Shown here: in pieces, positions 9,350 to 19,630 of the stretch | Layout of the letters: the number at the start of each line of letters is the position of its first letter | Position numbering within the stretch: the stretch's first letter is position 1 | Translations under genes and position numbers: made by a program | Notes under the pieces: generated by a model | The model's database searches: none | Seen by the model: only the letters and a program-made list of their open reading frames with translations | What the model was told of the DNA's origin: nothing | Assembly (NCBI GenBank): GCA_014621425.1 | Contig: JAANBB010000515.1 | Span: 1 to 25,450, forward strand | From: Cylindrodendrum hubeiense | Taxonomy: Eukaryota > Ascomycota > Sordariomycetes > Hypocreales > Nectriaceae | Reading direction: 5' to 3' | DNA: 25,450 nucleotides

Positions 9350-11440
9350 ATGGATATCCTGAAGGTCCTTTCGAGAGGCACCAAAAAGACCGGCAAGGGC
9401 AACCAGGCCGGCAACAGCGGCGTCACGAAGCTGCCCTCGGCCGGAACAAGCACAAACCCCCAACTCTTCCACGATGAAGTCCGCGGCCAGAAGAGAAAGC
9501 GCATCGGTGATGAGCCTCAAATCCAGGCTCCTGCCGAATTGCCCGAAGTCGACTTCTTTGCCCCCAAGCCCGAAGTCGCTCCAGAGGCCATCCCCGACTC
9601 CGACAAGGCCCGGCGAGCTCAAAGCCCTCCCCGAATTGCCCCCAAGTTGCTGAGCGAGGACGAGTGCCGCCAACTCCTGCGATCGCATCGCCTCAAGATC
9701 ACTCTCTTGTCCAAGCCTGAGGACCAATCGAGGGTGAAGAAAGCGAAGAAGAAGAAGAAGCAGGCCGTGGTGGAATCGAAGAAGGATGCCAAGAAGGCGT
9801 TGTTCCCCCAGCCGCTGAACTCGTTTGGCGAGCTTCGCAACGCCTATGGCATCTCAAGCCAGGTGGCCGAGAACCTCGCTGCTCAGAGCTACCGCGTGCC
9901 GACAGAGGTCCAGATGGCAAGCTTGCCGATTCTGCTGCGCCCCGAAGTAGCATTGAGGGACGAGGACGGCTTGGATGGAGGAGTTGACTTCCTCGCTGTT
10001 GCGCCGACAGGAAGTGGTAAGACCATCAGCTTTCTCATTCCTGCTATCAACAACATTATGCGCAGACGTGCGGGTGAGAACTTGGACGATATTCATGAGC
10101 TCGAGGCCATTGTTGTGGCTCCCACCCGAGAGCTGGTGCATCAGATTGCCAACGAAGGCAGGAAGATTGCCGAAGGAACCGGGCTCAAGATTGTCGGTAT
10201 GAAAAAGGGCATGTCCATCTCAGCAGAACAGCAAGAGCTGGCTGAGGAAAGCTCCGAGGAGGAGGACGAGGACGAAAACGATGATGCGTCTGAGGGTGAA
10301 GACGAGAAGGAGGCTGTTGTAAAGCCAAAGTCTATCGTCAAGGCTGATATTCTTATCACAACGCCTCTCATGTTGCTCAACTTCCTCAACTCTGGACCAG
10401 CAAACACTCAAAAGGTCCTGCCGACTGTTCGCGACCTGATCCTTGACGAGGCGGACGTTTTACTCGATCCTCTCTTCCGAGAGCAGATGTTGGGTGTCTG
10501 GACAGGATGCATCAACCCTGACTTGCGGGTGTCCTTCTGGTCGGCGACGATGGGATCCAACATTGAGACGATAGTCACAGAGCAGCTGGCTTCGCGAGCC
10601 AAGCTATTGGACATCACACCAAAGCCGTTGATCCGGCTTGTTGTTGGCCTGAAGGATACCGCGGTGCCAAACATCACCCACAAGCTCATTTACACGGCAA
10701 CAGAGCAGGGAAAACTGCTTGGACTACGCCAATTGTTGCACCCGACATCAAGCGACGACTCAGGCCCACCTCTGAGACCTCCTTTCCTTGTATTTACACA
10801 AACCATCGACCGAGCAACTGCTCTCAATGAGGAGCTCAAGTATGATATTCCCTTGGAGGCTGGCGGGTCAATGAGGATCGCCGCGCTCCACAGTGGCCTG
10901 CCCGACTCAGCCCGCGCGTTGATCATGCGCAAGTTTCGCGCTGGAGAAATTTGGGTGTTGATCACCACGGACGTGCTGGCTCGTGGCGTCGACTTTGCTG
11001 GCGTCAACGGAGTGGTCAATTACGATGTGCCTGGCTCTAGTGCCGCTTATGTGCACCGAGCTGGACGAACTGGGCGTGCTGGGCGTGAGGGTGGCATTGC
11101 GGTGACTTTCTACACGAAGGAGGATATCCCCTTTGTCAAGACGGTCGCCAACGTCATCGCTGCGAGCGACAAGCAAGCCGGCAAGACGGGAGACAACGCC
11201 AGCGTAAAGAAGTGGCTTTTGGACGCCTTGCCCAACGTTGGCAAGGCGGACAGGAAGATGCTCAGGGAGCGCGGTGTTGAAGCTCGCCGTAGCGGCAACA
11301 AGGCCAAGATCACATCCCAGAGTGGCTACGATAGGCGCAAGGAGAACAACCGGATGGGTGCTATTGAGGGTAGCAAGAAGCGGAAGACGCAGCAGAACGA
11401 CGACAGCGGCGACGACGAGGAGTGGGCTGGATTGGACTGA
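9350..11440 (+). CDS. ROK1: ATP-dependent RNA helicase Rok1 (DEAD-box, DDX52 type)
   Basis: Rok1 is a nucleolar DEAD-box helicase needed for early 18S rRNA processing and small-subunit assembly. The 696-aa frame is intronless. The ATG at 9350 was chosen because MDILKVLSRG matches the conserved Rok1 N-terminus, although the frame is open to 9293. Helicase motifs occur in order: Q-motif region (SFGELRNAYG...PTEVQ), APTGSGKT at 218-225, APTRELVHQ, DEAD at 366-369, SAT at 398-400, TDVLARGVDF, and YVHRAGRTGRAGR with HRAGRTGR starting at 569. Lys-rich stretches near both ends fit nucleolar targeting and RNA binding. An unusual acidic insertion of about 30 residues (ESSEEEDEDEND...) sits between motifs Ia and Ib and is encoded at about 10249-10314. 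The C-terminal tail is also acidic. An AATAAA lies about 105 nt past the stop. Divergent from the NTF2-like gene. Confidence 0.95.
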   Translation: MDILKVLSRGTKKTGKGNQAGNSGVTKLPSAGTSTNPQLFHDEVRGQKRKRIGDEPQIQAPAELPEVDFFAPKPEVAPEAIPDSDKARRAQSPPRIAPKLLSEDECRQLLRSHRLKITLLSKPEDQSRVKKAKKKKKQAVVESKKDAKKALFPQPLNSFGELRNAYGISSQVAENLAAQSYRVPTEVQMASLPILLRPEVALRDEDGLDGGVDFLAVAPTGSGKTISFLIPAINNIMRRRAGENLDDIHELEAIVVAPTRELVHQIANEGRKIAEGTGLKIVGMKKGMSISAEQQELAEESSEEEDEDENDDASEGEDEKEAVVKPKSIVKADILITTPLMLLNFLNSGPANTQKVLPTVRDLILDEADVLLDPLFREQMLGVWTGCINPDLRVSFWSATMGSNIETIVTEQLASRAKLLDITPKPLIRLVVGLKDTAVPNITHKLIYTATEQGKLLGLRQLLHPTSSDDSGPPLRPPFLVFTQTIDRATALNEELKYDIPLEAGGSMRIAALHSGLPDSARALIMRKFRAGEIWVLITTDVLARGVDFAGVNGVVNYDVPGSSAAYVHRAGRTGRAGREGGIAVTFYTKEDIPFVKTVANVIAASDKQAGKTGDNASVKKWLLDALPNVGKADRKMLRERGVEARRSGNKAKITSQSGYDRRKENNRMGAIEGSKKRKTQQNDDSGDDEEWAGLD

Positions 11441-12131
11441 GAGGAAAATGGCTGGGTTGTTGACCAGATGGGGAGGTCCAGGTGGACAGCATGGATGACA
11501 CACAGTCACCATGTGCCGGAGAGGATGGAGAGGCTACTTCGGCCTGAGAATAAATCACGTAAAAAGTTTTGGAGGCAGTTGCCCCTTGTCAAGACTTGGC
11601 GCCGTCTGCCCACAAATTGAATTCTGACTCGCGACTTGGCAATGCAATCTTGTGTGTGTGTTGGTGCGTGTTGGTCGACCTTGGCGACCTGGCGAGTGAG
11701 GTCTTGGGGGACGGCACGCAGAGCAGTGTTGGGATATTTCTAGCGGTTGGGGAAATTGCAGCTCGTCATGCTCAACCTCGCCCTGGCTTTAATAGTACTC
11801 CCTAATCAACCCAGAGTCACCTGCCTGAGCGAGGTTCGGGCTATTGGGTTAATGGGTTATTGGGTTTTCTTGGCTTTGTTGGTCGTCTCTTGGCCTTCCT
11901 AGCAGTGCTTTGGCCGACTCCACCAGCTAGGCTGAATTGCCGCCCATGCGGCCCCTGCTAATTTCGCCGGGAAGCGAATCACACCATTCACGACGGCCCT
12001 CGTCGTTTCGTCTATCGACCGAGTACATGGCTGGGGAGCAACAATGTCACCGTGTTGGCTGCACTCATTGACAAAGAATATGCGGTCCTGAGTCACCAAC
12101 ACGTGGACCAACAGAGACGGATTTAGTGATC

Positions 12132-12170
12132 AACACGCAGGCACAACACGCCGGCACATCACGCAGGCAC
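12132..12170. repeat. 13-bp tandem repeat, three copies
   Basis: Three consecutive 13-bp units, AACACGCAGGCAC, AACACGCCGGCAC and ATCACGCAGGCAC, differ by one or two bases. They lie about 1.3 kb upstream of the TOS1 start. Confidence 0.8.
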
Positions 12171-12246
12171 ATGGCGCGATCTCAGCGAGAGAGCTGCCAG
12201 GGATGGGTTGAGATGCGCCGAGGTGCGCTGGAAATGCAACATGTCA

Positions 12247-12305
12247 GCGAGGTCAAGGCGACGGCCCCCGCGAGGTCAAGGCAACGTCCTCTGCGAGGTC
12301 AGCGG
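12247..12305. repeat. 23-bp direct repeat, about 2.5 copies
   Basis: GCGAGGTCAAGGC begins at 12247 and 12270, and a third GCGAGGTCA begins at 12293, so the spacing is exactly 23 bp each time. The second half of each unit (ACGGCCCCC or AACGTCCTCT) is less conserved than the first. Confidence 0.75.
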
Positions 12306-12319
12306 CTTACTCTTACATA

Positions 12320-12350
12320 AGGCACTGACTGCATGTGCGTTGCAGTGCCT
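12320..12350. repeat. Inverted repeat, 8-bp stem with 15-nt loop
   Basis: AGGCACTG at 12320-12327 is the exact reverse complement of CAGTGCCT at 12343-12350. It could be a palindromic protein site or a hairpin, or it may be chance in a repeat-rich promoter region. Confidence 0.5.
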
Positions 12351-13488
12351 GACGATCCTGCCCTAATAATAAATGCTCCATGGCGCTCCTCTTTGCACGA
12401 TGCGCCGGACCAGTTGCCCAACGTGGCTCGGCGGAATCGGCACGTTCTGGCATCCGGTGTTGGTTGGATATTGACGCACAGATCGTTGGGGTCGCTTCTG
12501 CTGTCTAGTGCCATTGACCGCGTTTCCGACCTGCAGGGTGCATGCTCCTCGGGGCATCCTTGATCGGCACCGGAATCCCGCCTCTGCCTCTTGATTGCGA
12601 TCCTGATTGCGATCCTCAAAGGCATCATTTGCGACGCCGTCTTGGGCGGACGCTGTCGCCCGGAGCTGCACAAAGGGAGATTTGGCGCCGACGCAAGCGT
12701 CTTGGCCGAAAACACCAAGGCCCGCCGTCGACGGACGGTGAGTGTGCTGCGCCTTGGGCTTCGCGCCAGCGTGTGGCCACCTGCGTCGGCCGCTCTGATC
12801 CTGCTCTGATCCTGCCCTGGCCTGCCCTGCTTGCCTGGCTCCTTCGGCCAGGGCAGCCCTGGAAGCCCTCGTTCTCCACTACACCTTTATCCCTCTGCTT
12901 TAAGGTTAAAGAAACAAGGCCCTGCCATTGGCTGGCCCGTCTGTCCTGGCGTCCTGAAACACGCACTTTTAGCCCTCGCAGGGTTGCGGCATCGTGACCC
13001 CTGGCTGTCGGCCAGGAACAAGACTGAGATCTCCCACTTGTGCCCTTCTCGGGCTGGCACCGCAAAGCTTGGCAATGAAGCCAGGGCCCCAGGGGCAGCT
13101 GCACTGCTGGCGAGTAGGATCGTGGGCCCAGAATGTTGCCCAGCCCTTCCGCCAGCCCTTCCGCCAGCGTCCCAATCTCAAGCGCCCTCGTCAAGAAGGG
13201 GGGGTTCCCCGGACCGCCTGTTTCCTCCCAGCAGACGCCAATTCTCCATTTACATCCTATCCTCTCGAGGTACGAAACATATTCTGTCGCCAGTTTCGAC
13301 TCTATCCACTCCTTTGTTTGCTTCGCTCTTTGACGATCGACTGGATTCGCTCGTTCATTTCATTGTCCATTGTCCAGAGTCCTTGAGACGCACCTCGATA
13401 AAGAGCATTACTATTCCCACAGCGGAGTCGTCAAGAAAACATCTTACAGATCGACCCAATTCTCTGTCTTTCACCACAGCAAGAAATC

Positions 13489-15031
13489 ATGAAGTACACA
13501 GGCGCTATCGTCCTGGCCTCTACCGGCCTGGCCTCGGCCCTGACCCAGCAATGCTCCGGCACTGCCGTCGATGAGGGAGGCAACTGGTGGTGTGGCGCTG
13601 TTGAGCAGATTCTCTACGAGGGCTTCTCCGGCAGCGGCACCTACAAGGGCGTCACCAACATGGGCGCCAGCGGCGAGTGTGAGACCGAAGATGTGCCTTA
13701 CAGCGGCCCTCTTGCACCCCTTGACGAGGATGTAAGTCACCCACCGCTCAGTTACTCTCCGAAGTAATACTGACCTTGATCTCCCAGCTCTCCATCCACA
13801 TCCGTGGCCCCATCAACTTCAAGGAGATTGCTGTCTACAACCTCGCCTCGGAGAAGAAGAAGCGTGATATCGCTCCCTCTCCTCACGTCCATGCTCGTCG
13901 CCACGGCCATGAGCACTTCCACGAGCAGCGCAAGAACAAGCGTGCTGAGTGGATCACTGCCACCATCGACGGCAAGGTCGTCTCCTGGGAGAACAACTAC
14001 TTCGGCCCTGCTACCGAGGTCGCTCCCGTCGACGCTGCCGCGACTGATCCCGTCGCCGACGTCGCTGTTGCTGAGGTGACTGTGGCCCCCACGACCACCG
14101 CGGCTGAGGTTGCCAAGGCCACTTCCACGTCCAAGAGCAGCTCCAAGAGCAGCTCCAAGTCTAGCTCCAAGTCCAGCTCCACCTCTGGAGGCGCCTGGGA
14201 GCGCACTTCTTACTACAACGCCGAGCAGCAGGTCACCGACAACCTCGTCTTCCTCGGAAACTATGGTGGCGAAGGATCCGGAGTCTGGGATACGTGAGTT
14301 CAGACCACACACACACATGTTTCAAAGGAAAATAGTTACTAACTTGTCTTGACAGCGTCTGGGGAAACTCCCTTTCTTACCTGAACGCCGCTGGCGATGG
14401 CGGTTCCGACTCTCCCAAGGTCCTCAAGGATGCCCTCATCCCCTCCAACAAGGAGTTTTCCATTTTCACCTCCGAGAAGTGTGATGGAAGCTGCGGATAC
14501 TCTCGTGCTGAGGATGTTGCCTACAGTACGTCTCCTTGAACTCATGCCTTCATGTCTTATTAAATACTAACCGCTTTCCTTACAGAGGGTTTCTCTGGTG
14601 CCAACAAGGTTTTCCTCTTCCACTTCAAGATGCCCCTTGACGGCGACCGCGGCTTCAATGGCGACATGCCCGCCATCTGGGCCCTCAACGCCCGCATCCC
14701 CCGTACCGCCCAGTACAGTGACTGCAGCTGCTGGACTTCCGGCTGCGGTGAGGCCGACATCTACGAGGTGCTGGCCAAGGGCGACACCAAGTGCAAGAGC
14801 ACCTTCCACCTGAAGAACGGCGCCGGTAGCTCCGACTACTTCGACCGTCCCACCGACAGCTACATCAAGGTCGCCACCGTCTTCGACGAGGCGACCGCCA
14901 GTGTCGCCATCAAGCAGCTGGCTGATGACTTTGACTTCAGCACCGGCCTCAGCGAGGCGGTTGTCAGCGGATGGATCTCGGAATTCGCCACGAGCTCCAC
15001 GGGAAGCAGCTTGTTCCAGCTGTCGACTTAA
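13489..15031 (+). CDS. TOS1: Tos1-like secreted cell-wall glycosyl hydrolase
   Basis: Exons are 13489-13731, 13788-14293, 14356-14525 and 14586-15031, giving 454 aa. All introns are 56-62 nt with GTRNGT donors and ACTGAC or ACTAAC branches. A signal peptide occupies residues 1 to about 19 (MKYTGAIVLASTGLASALT). A Cys- and Gly-containing N-terminal domain of the DUF2403 type follows (to about residue 110). KKKR at 104-107 is a likely Kex2 cleavage site. A low-complexity linker has Ala/Val/Thr-rich sequence and (SSSK)n repeats at about 196-212, a probable O-mannosylated region. The C-terminal DUF2401-type domain contains GEADIYE, so E362, D364 and E367 match the ExDxxE pattern of GH16-like beta-glucanases. 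No C-terminal hydrophobic GPI signal is seen, so it is probably secreted and wall-associated, like yeast Tos1. The substrate is presumably beta-1,3-glucan, by family inference. Convergent with MSK1. Confidence 0.88.
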
Positions 15032-15379
15032 AGCTGACTACCTGCCTTGAAGGAGAAATGGGAAAAAAGGAGATTTTAACTTTGTATATATAATATTCTT
15101 GCATATGCCGTTTCGCGGCGTTGATCGCTTCTAGATATGATTTGTTGATACCTCAATACCAAACTGTGATAAATGAACGGAGTCATGAAATAGTGAACTA
15201 GACAGAGATAGTCCACGAGTGTCATTATGCGTGAAGTCAATTTTTGCAATATCAATGCAGGCTTGCCTATCAATACAGCTGTCCTAGGGTATAGACACTT
15301 CTACAGTAGTATACAAGTACTTGTCATCATACATCGTTGTCGTGCCGAATGGCTTGCTTCCCAGTCACACATGCTCTCT
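15032..15379. other. TOS1/MSK1 convergent 3' region
   Basis: About 350 bp between two converging stop codons. It is AT-richer than the coding DNA, with a TATATATAATATT stretch near 15084-15096 that could support 3'-end formation for TOS1. No gene is seen. Confidence 0.5.
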
Positions 15380-17349
15380 TCAACTTGAGGCGTCCACCTT
15401 CTTATCCGCGTTGTCCTCGGCGACATCTTGAGGCTTCTTGGCTTCCTCAGTCGCTGACAGCCCCACAACATTCCTCAGCGTGCCGAAACTCAGGCAGTCG
15501 CTGATCCGGTTTGCACCTGAGAAGAGCATCACCATTCTCTCGACACCGCAGCCCCAGCCGCCGGTGGGAGGCAGGCCATAATCCAGGGCTTTGACAAAGC
15601 TTTGGTCGAGAGGTGCACTTTCTCCTTCGTCGTCCTCAACAAGATGGATATCTTCGTCAAAGACCATGGGGTCAACTTCCGGCGCCTCGATGGCAATGGC
15701 ACCATCAGGCTTGTTGACGAGGTTGCGGTGGTCGAGCAGCTTCTGCTTCTGAGCCTCAGGGTCATTCTCCTCTTCATACATGTTGGCCAGTTCACGGCCA
15801 CCGATGAAAAGTTCCGCACGAGCCGACACCAGCTGGTAGGTGACTGGGCAGAGGAAGCTCTTCGCCAGCGGCGACATGCAGGCAGGGTGGTTCATGATGA
15901 GAATCGGCTGCTCGAAAGACATTGGCTCCAGGTAGATGGCCGCAAGTCGATCGAGGAGCTTGGAAAGTGAGTTGGGCACCTCGCCAGGGATCTTGATGCC
16001 AGCAAGTTTGAGGATGACCAACAGCTCTGCCAAAGACCCTTCAGTGGAAAGCTTCGGGAAGCGAAGCCCAAGAGCTTCCTCAAGAGCCGGGATGAACTCA
16101 ACACGCTTGTACGGCCGCGCGAATTTCTCAAGATCAATCGGCGGCAGGGAGGTGAGTTGAGTAGAGATGAGCTTCTGCGAATGCTCTGCCATGCTGTACA
16201 AGAGGTCCTCGGTTTCCCGAATCAGGTCGTCCAGGTTGCTGTAAGCACTGTAGAACTCGCACATGGTGAACTCCGGGTTGTGAGTACCATCAATGCCCTC
16301 ATTGCGGAATGCGGGGCCGATCTCAAAGACTTTGTCGACACCTCCAATGACCAGTCGCTTGAGCCAGAGCTCGGGCGCGATGCGAAGAGCAAGATCCCGA
16401 TCTTTGAACTCAGTAGCCTGGGTGACAAAGGGGCGGGCAACGGCACCGCCGGCATTCTCAGCCAGGATGGGGGTTTGGAACTCTAAGAACTTCTTCGAGT
16501 GGAAGTGGTCGCGCATGTGCTTGGTGATCTCAGATCGTAGCCTCAAGACGTCAATGGCTTCACGGTTCACCAGCATGTCAACGTGGCGCTCCTGCATGCG
16601 AGTCTTGGGGTCGGTGAGCTTCTCAGGGATTTGCTCCATGGCTGGGGAGAGAAGTTCGGGAAGAGCGGAAGCAGCAATAGTGAGCTGGCCAGCTTTGGTA
16701 CGGGTTGGGACGCCAGTGATTGCTGCCAGATTGTAAGCATCTGGGGAACAGAGGTGAACATTGGGATCGTACATATGTGGTCGCCCACTTCTATCAAACT
16801 TCTAAACAAGGCAAACTTGCGGTTCCTGGTTTCCTGGTCCCCCATACATTTTGCCTTGTTGACCATGACCTGCAGTCGCTCAAACTCGTTCACGATGTCC
16901 AGGAAGATCAGGTACTTCCCGGCGGCGCGCTTCGATCGAACACGGCCACAAACGGTGACATCCTCCAGCTCGTCATGCTCAACAGCATTGAACGCCTCTA
17001 TGAACTCGGGTACAGAGTACCGCTGGCGAGTGTGCTCTATGCGAGGATGGCTTTCAGCGTAAAGCGGATCCTCGCTCTGCTGCTCCTCCCACAAGGCAGC
17101 CTGACGCTGCTTCTTAAAGGGCGATAGCTCCTCGGAACTATCCTCTGGAACCCATTGCGAGCTGTATTGGCAGACAGAAGAGGTCGAGAGGGACCTCCTG
17201 AAAGCGATACCCTGCGCACTCAATCCTCCCCTCGTCACAGAGCCACCTCGGCAAAGTATGTGCGAACGTCGGACAATTCTGGGTGCTCTCGGAGAAAGAG
17301 ATTGTATCAAAGGCCGACCGGCCAGGCGAAGGTACTGTACAGACATCAT
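15380..17349 (-). CDS. MSK1: Mitochondrial lysyl-tRNA synthetase (class II)
   Basis: This enzyme charges mitochondrial tRNA-Lys. Coding exons are 17349-16773 and 16722-15380, giving 639 aa. The 50-nt intron has donor GTACGA, a GCTTAC branch and acceptor GGCAG, and splicing gives GDHI-S-ITGVPTRTKAGQ, the expected family sequence. The start is the first of two adjacent ATGs, five bases after a likely 5'UTR-intron acceptor. Residues 1 to about 60 are rich in Arg and Ser and lack acidic residues, as in a mitochondrial presequence. An OB-fold anticodon-binding domain follows (DVTVCGRVRSKRAAGKYLIF). Class II motif 1 is near EFQTPIL, motif 2 is FEIGPAFRNEGIDGTHNPEF, and motif 3 includes GWGCGVERMVMLFSG. 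The C-terminus is Lys- and Asp-rich. Divergent from ARP4. An alternative 5' exon is discussed under the 5'UTR intron. Confidence 0.92.
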
Positions 17350-17899
17350 TACACCTGTCAATTGGGTTAGCTTTGTGATCATAGCCCAAGACGTTGAACA
17401 AAGAGTGGTAGAGGTAAAGATATCAGAGGTTGGCAGGTTATAATCAGTCACAGCAAGCTGTGTCAATCGCAGCGGTTCTGAAGCGAGATATGCGAATTCA
17501 TCATGATGGTATGGGTGAGAGGGTTGTGTGAGAAGGGCTTGTACTTACAATCATAATAGCAGCATGGAACTTTCGCTCCATGTGTGGGAGAAGAGGAACG
17601 AGATTTTTGAAGCTCCGGCGAGAACTTTTATTACAATTCGTTAGCGCCGCAGTTTTTCCGGCCCCACTCTCCAGCCACCAACTTCTCTCCAGCCACGGCC
17701 CCCGCCACTTGCATGAGGCTTCTGCGCGCATCAAGTGAGGCGTCCAGCTCGCAGAGCTCACCAACCACCAGGCCAAGGCTGAAATTTGTTCCAACGCGAC
17801 AACACCTGGCGCATCTCCACCAAAACCCGCGACTCTCCGCGCTGGATACCCCAATTGGCTCCGTCACCACCACATTGCGACTCTTCCTGCACAATCATC
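17350..17899. promoter_or_regulatory. Divergent MSK1/ARP4 promoter
   Basis: About 550 bp separates the two ATGs, and part of it is transcribed as the MSK1 leader and its intron. A palindromic CCAAT-type site, CCCCAATTGGCT, lies at 17849-17860, about 40 bp before the ARP4 ATG. The same 12-mer recurs upstream of UAP1 at 21966-21977. The CCAAT site could bind the HAP/CBC complex; this is inference from the motif only. Confidence 0.45.
17355..17548 (-). other. Probable 5'UTR intron of MSK1
   Basis: On the minus strand a GTAAGT donor begins at 17548. A perfect GCTAAC branch lies 11 nt before a TTGACAG acceptor ending at 17355, five bases upstream of the chosen MSK1 ATG, so the 194-nt intron would be untranslated. 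An alternative is a short upstream coding exon starting with MERKFHAA and joined to a later acceptor at TACAG, which would also be in frame. The strong branch site favours the UTR intron. Confidence 0.55.
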
Positions 17900-19374
17900 A
17901 TGGCACAACAGCCTCTTTCCTCGTCGGTGCAGCCTACCGACATCTACGGAGGAGGTTCGCTAGCTCCCTTGCGCGTCATTCCCGTGAGCATGAATACTGA
18001 CGTCTCGATCGTGTAGATGAGGTCTCAGCGCTTGTCCTCGACCCCGGTTACTGCAACACCCGAGCTGGTTTCGCCGGCGAAGATGTCCCCAAGTCCATCC
18101 TCCCCTCCTTCTATGGCCACACCACTAGCGAGCCGTCTCGCGACCTCTTTGGCGACGAGTGCTTGATCCCCCGTTCCGATTACGAGGTCCGCAACTACAT
18201 GAACAAAGACAGCGTGGTAGAAGACTGGGATGTCGCGTCCAAAATCTGGGAGAACATGCTCGTGAAGCGACTACAGCCTGAGCGTCAGACAGCGCCCGCT
18301 AAGAACGGATTGAATGACGACCCCAAGGATCAGGACCAGGATGTCGAGGGCGACGTCGCCATGGACGATGCGGCCGAAGCGGCTGAGAAGCCTCTCCAGG
18401 AGAGCCCCCTTCTGATGACAGAGGCGCCATGGAACACGCCTAAGGCGCGAGAGAAGGCCATTGAGATCATTATGGAGAACTGGGGATGCCCAGCCTTCTG
18501 GATTAGCCGCACACCTGTGCTGGCCGCTTTCGCTGCTGGCAAGGCTACTTCCCTGGTCATCGATGTTGGTGGCGCCAACACCTCAGTAACGGCGATCCAT
18601 GATGGTATGGTGCTTAAGCGATCCATCCAGAAGTCTCCTGTCGGTGGTTTGTGGCTGTCGTCTCAGATCCGAAGCCTGTGGGACTCCTCGGAGCCCAAGG
18701 TCGATCTGACGCCCACGTTTATGATCGAGAACAAGACCCCCGTCGATGCCCTGGCCTCTCCCCAAGTTCGCCTGCGTCATTTCCCCTTCCAGATCAACGA
18801 CTCGTTCCGCGCCTACGAGGAAGAGCGAGTTCTGACCGAGTTCAAGGAGTCCGTGGTGGAGGTGTGGCGAGGTCCTGGCCGATACGGCGTTCCCGGAAAC
18901 GAGGAGTATGTCAAGACGCAGCCCGGCCGGGTGTTTGAGATGCCCGATGGCTACAACCAGATGTGGCGTGAGCAGCGATTCCGAGTCACCGAGGGCATGT
19001 GGGATGAGACTGCCGGATATTCCCTCCCCGAGCCAGACCGTCTCACCAAGGCCCAGACAATCCCTGAGCTCATCCGCTCGGCACTCAACGCTGTTGATGT
19101 GGATCTGCGCGGCAACCTGCTCGCCAACGTGGTCGTTACTGGCAGCACCAGCTTGATCAACGGCTTCAACGACCGCCTCAACAACGAGCTGACAACCATG
19201 TACCCCGGCCTCAAGATCAAGATCCACTCGGCAGGTCTGACGAGCGAGCGACGCTTCGGTGCCTGGATCGGCGGCAGCATCCTCGCCAGCTTGGGTACGT
19301 TCCACCAGATGTGGATCTCGCGCAAGGAGTACGAGGAGAACGGACCCAACGTGGTCGAGAAGCGGTGCAAGTAA
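17900..19374 (+). CDS. ARP4: Actin-related protein 4 (NuA4/INO80/SWR1 subunit)
   Basis: Arp4 is a nuclear actin-fold subunit of the NuA4 acetyltransferase and the INO80 and SWR1 remodelling complexes. Exons are 17900-17954 and 18017-19374, giving 470 aa. The 62-nt intron ends in an ACTGAC branch and GTGTAG but has an unusual donor, GTTCGC. It is nevertheless the only donor I found that joins DIYGG to DEVSALVLDPG in frame. DPGYCNTRAGFAGED is the actin-fold phosphate-1 loop. LVIDVGGANTSVTAIHDG is phosphate-2, and VVVTGSTSLINGF is the adenosine motif. An acidic, low-complexity insertion, encoded at about 18300-18400 (DQDVEGDVAMDDAAEAAE), is typical of fungal Arp4 and absent from actin. The C-terminus, WISRKEYEENGPNVVEKRC, follows the actin-like ending. 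Convergent with the uracil glycosylase gene. Confidence 0.93.
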
Positions 19375-19630
19375 GGCCTCTGAAGAAAGTTTCTTGGAGG
19401 TGGACTTCCGGCGTACGGAGTTGGGGAGAGGATGCCATTTTTCAGCCGAAATACGGAAAAGCCAGGCTCCAAAAAGAGTTCGGTTTAGATTTGATAAGAT
19501 CAATGTATGGCAGCAATTCTCAAATTATGACGCCCCGTCTGTGACACATCATAGCCTTGCTGTGAAGTCAAAAGTATCGTATGGTATCCAACGCTATCCT
19601 GAAGTAAAAATTTCCATCCAACTTGGTATA

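Larger units (their letters stand above)
11441..13488. promoter_or_regulatory. Long ROK1-TOS1 intergenic region with short repeats
   Basis: About 2 kb without a credible gene; overlapping frames on both strands reflect high GC content. It holds the ROK1 3' flank and the TOS1 promoter and leader. Several short direct repeats cluster here: 13-bp units at 12132-12170, 23-bp units at 12247 to about 12305, GATTGCGATCCT twice at 12593-12616, and AGCCCTTCCGCC twice near 13142-13165. An 8-bp inverted repeat lies at 12320-12350. The last 250 bases before the TOS1 ATG are pyrimidine-rich, like a fungal core promoter and 5' leader. Confidence 0.45.

Noticed and set aside
11569..13480. Several frames of 60-250 codons between ROK1 and TOS1
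   Set aside because: They overlap on both strands, contain repeat-derived sequence and show no domain. The one at 12831-13574 simply runs through the TOS1 leader in another frame.
17350..17466. Upstream extension of the MSK1 frame to 17466
   Set aside because: That segment lies inside the predicted 5'UTR intron with a perfect branch site. The extension lacks presequence character, whereas the region from 17349 has it.
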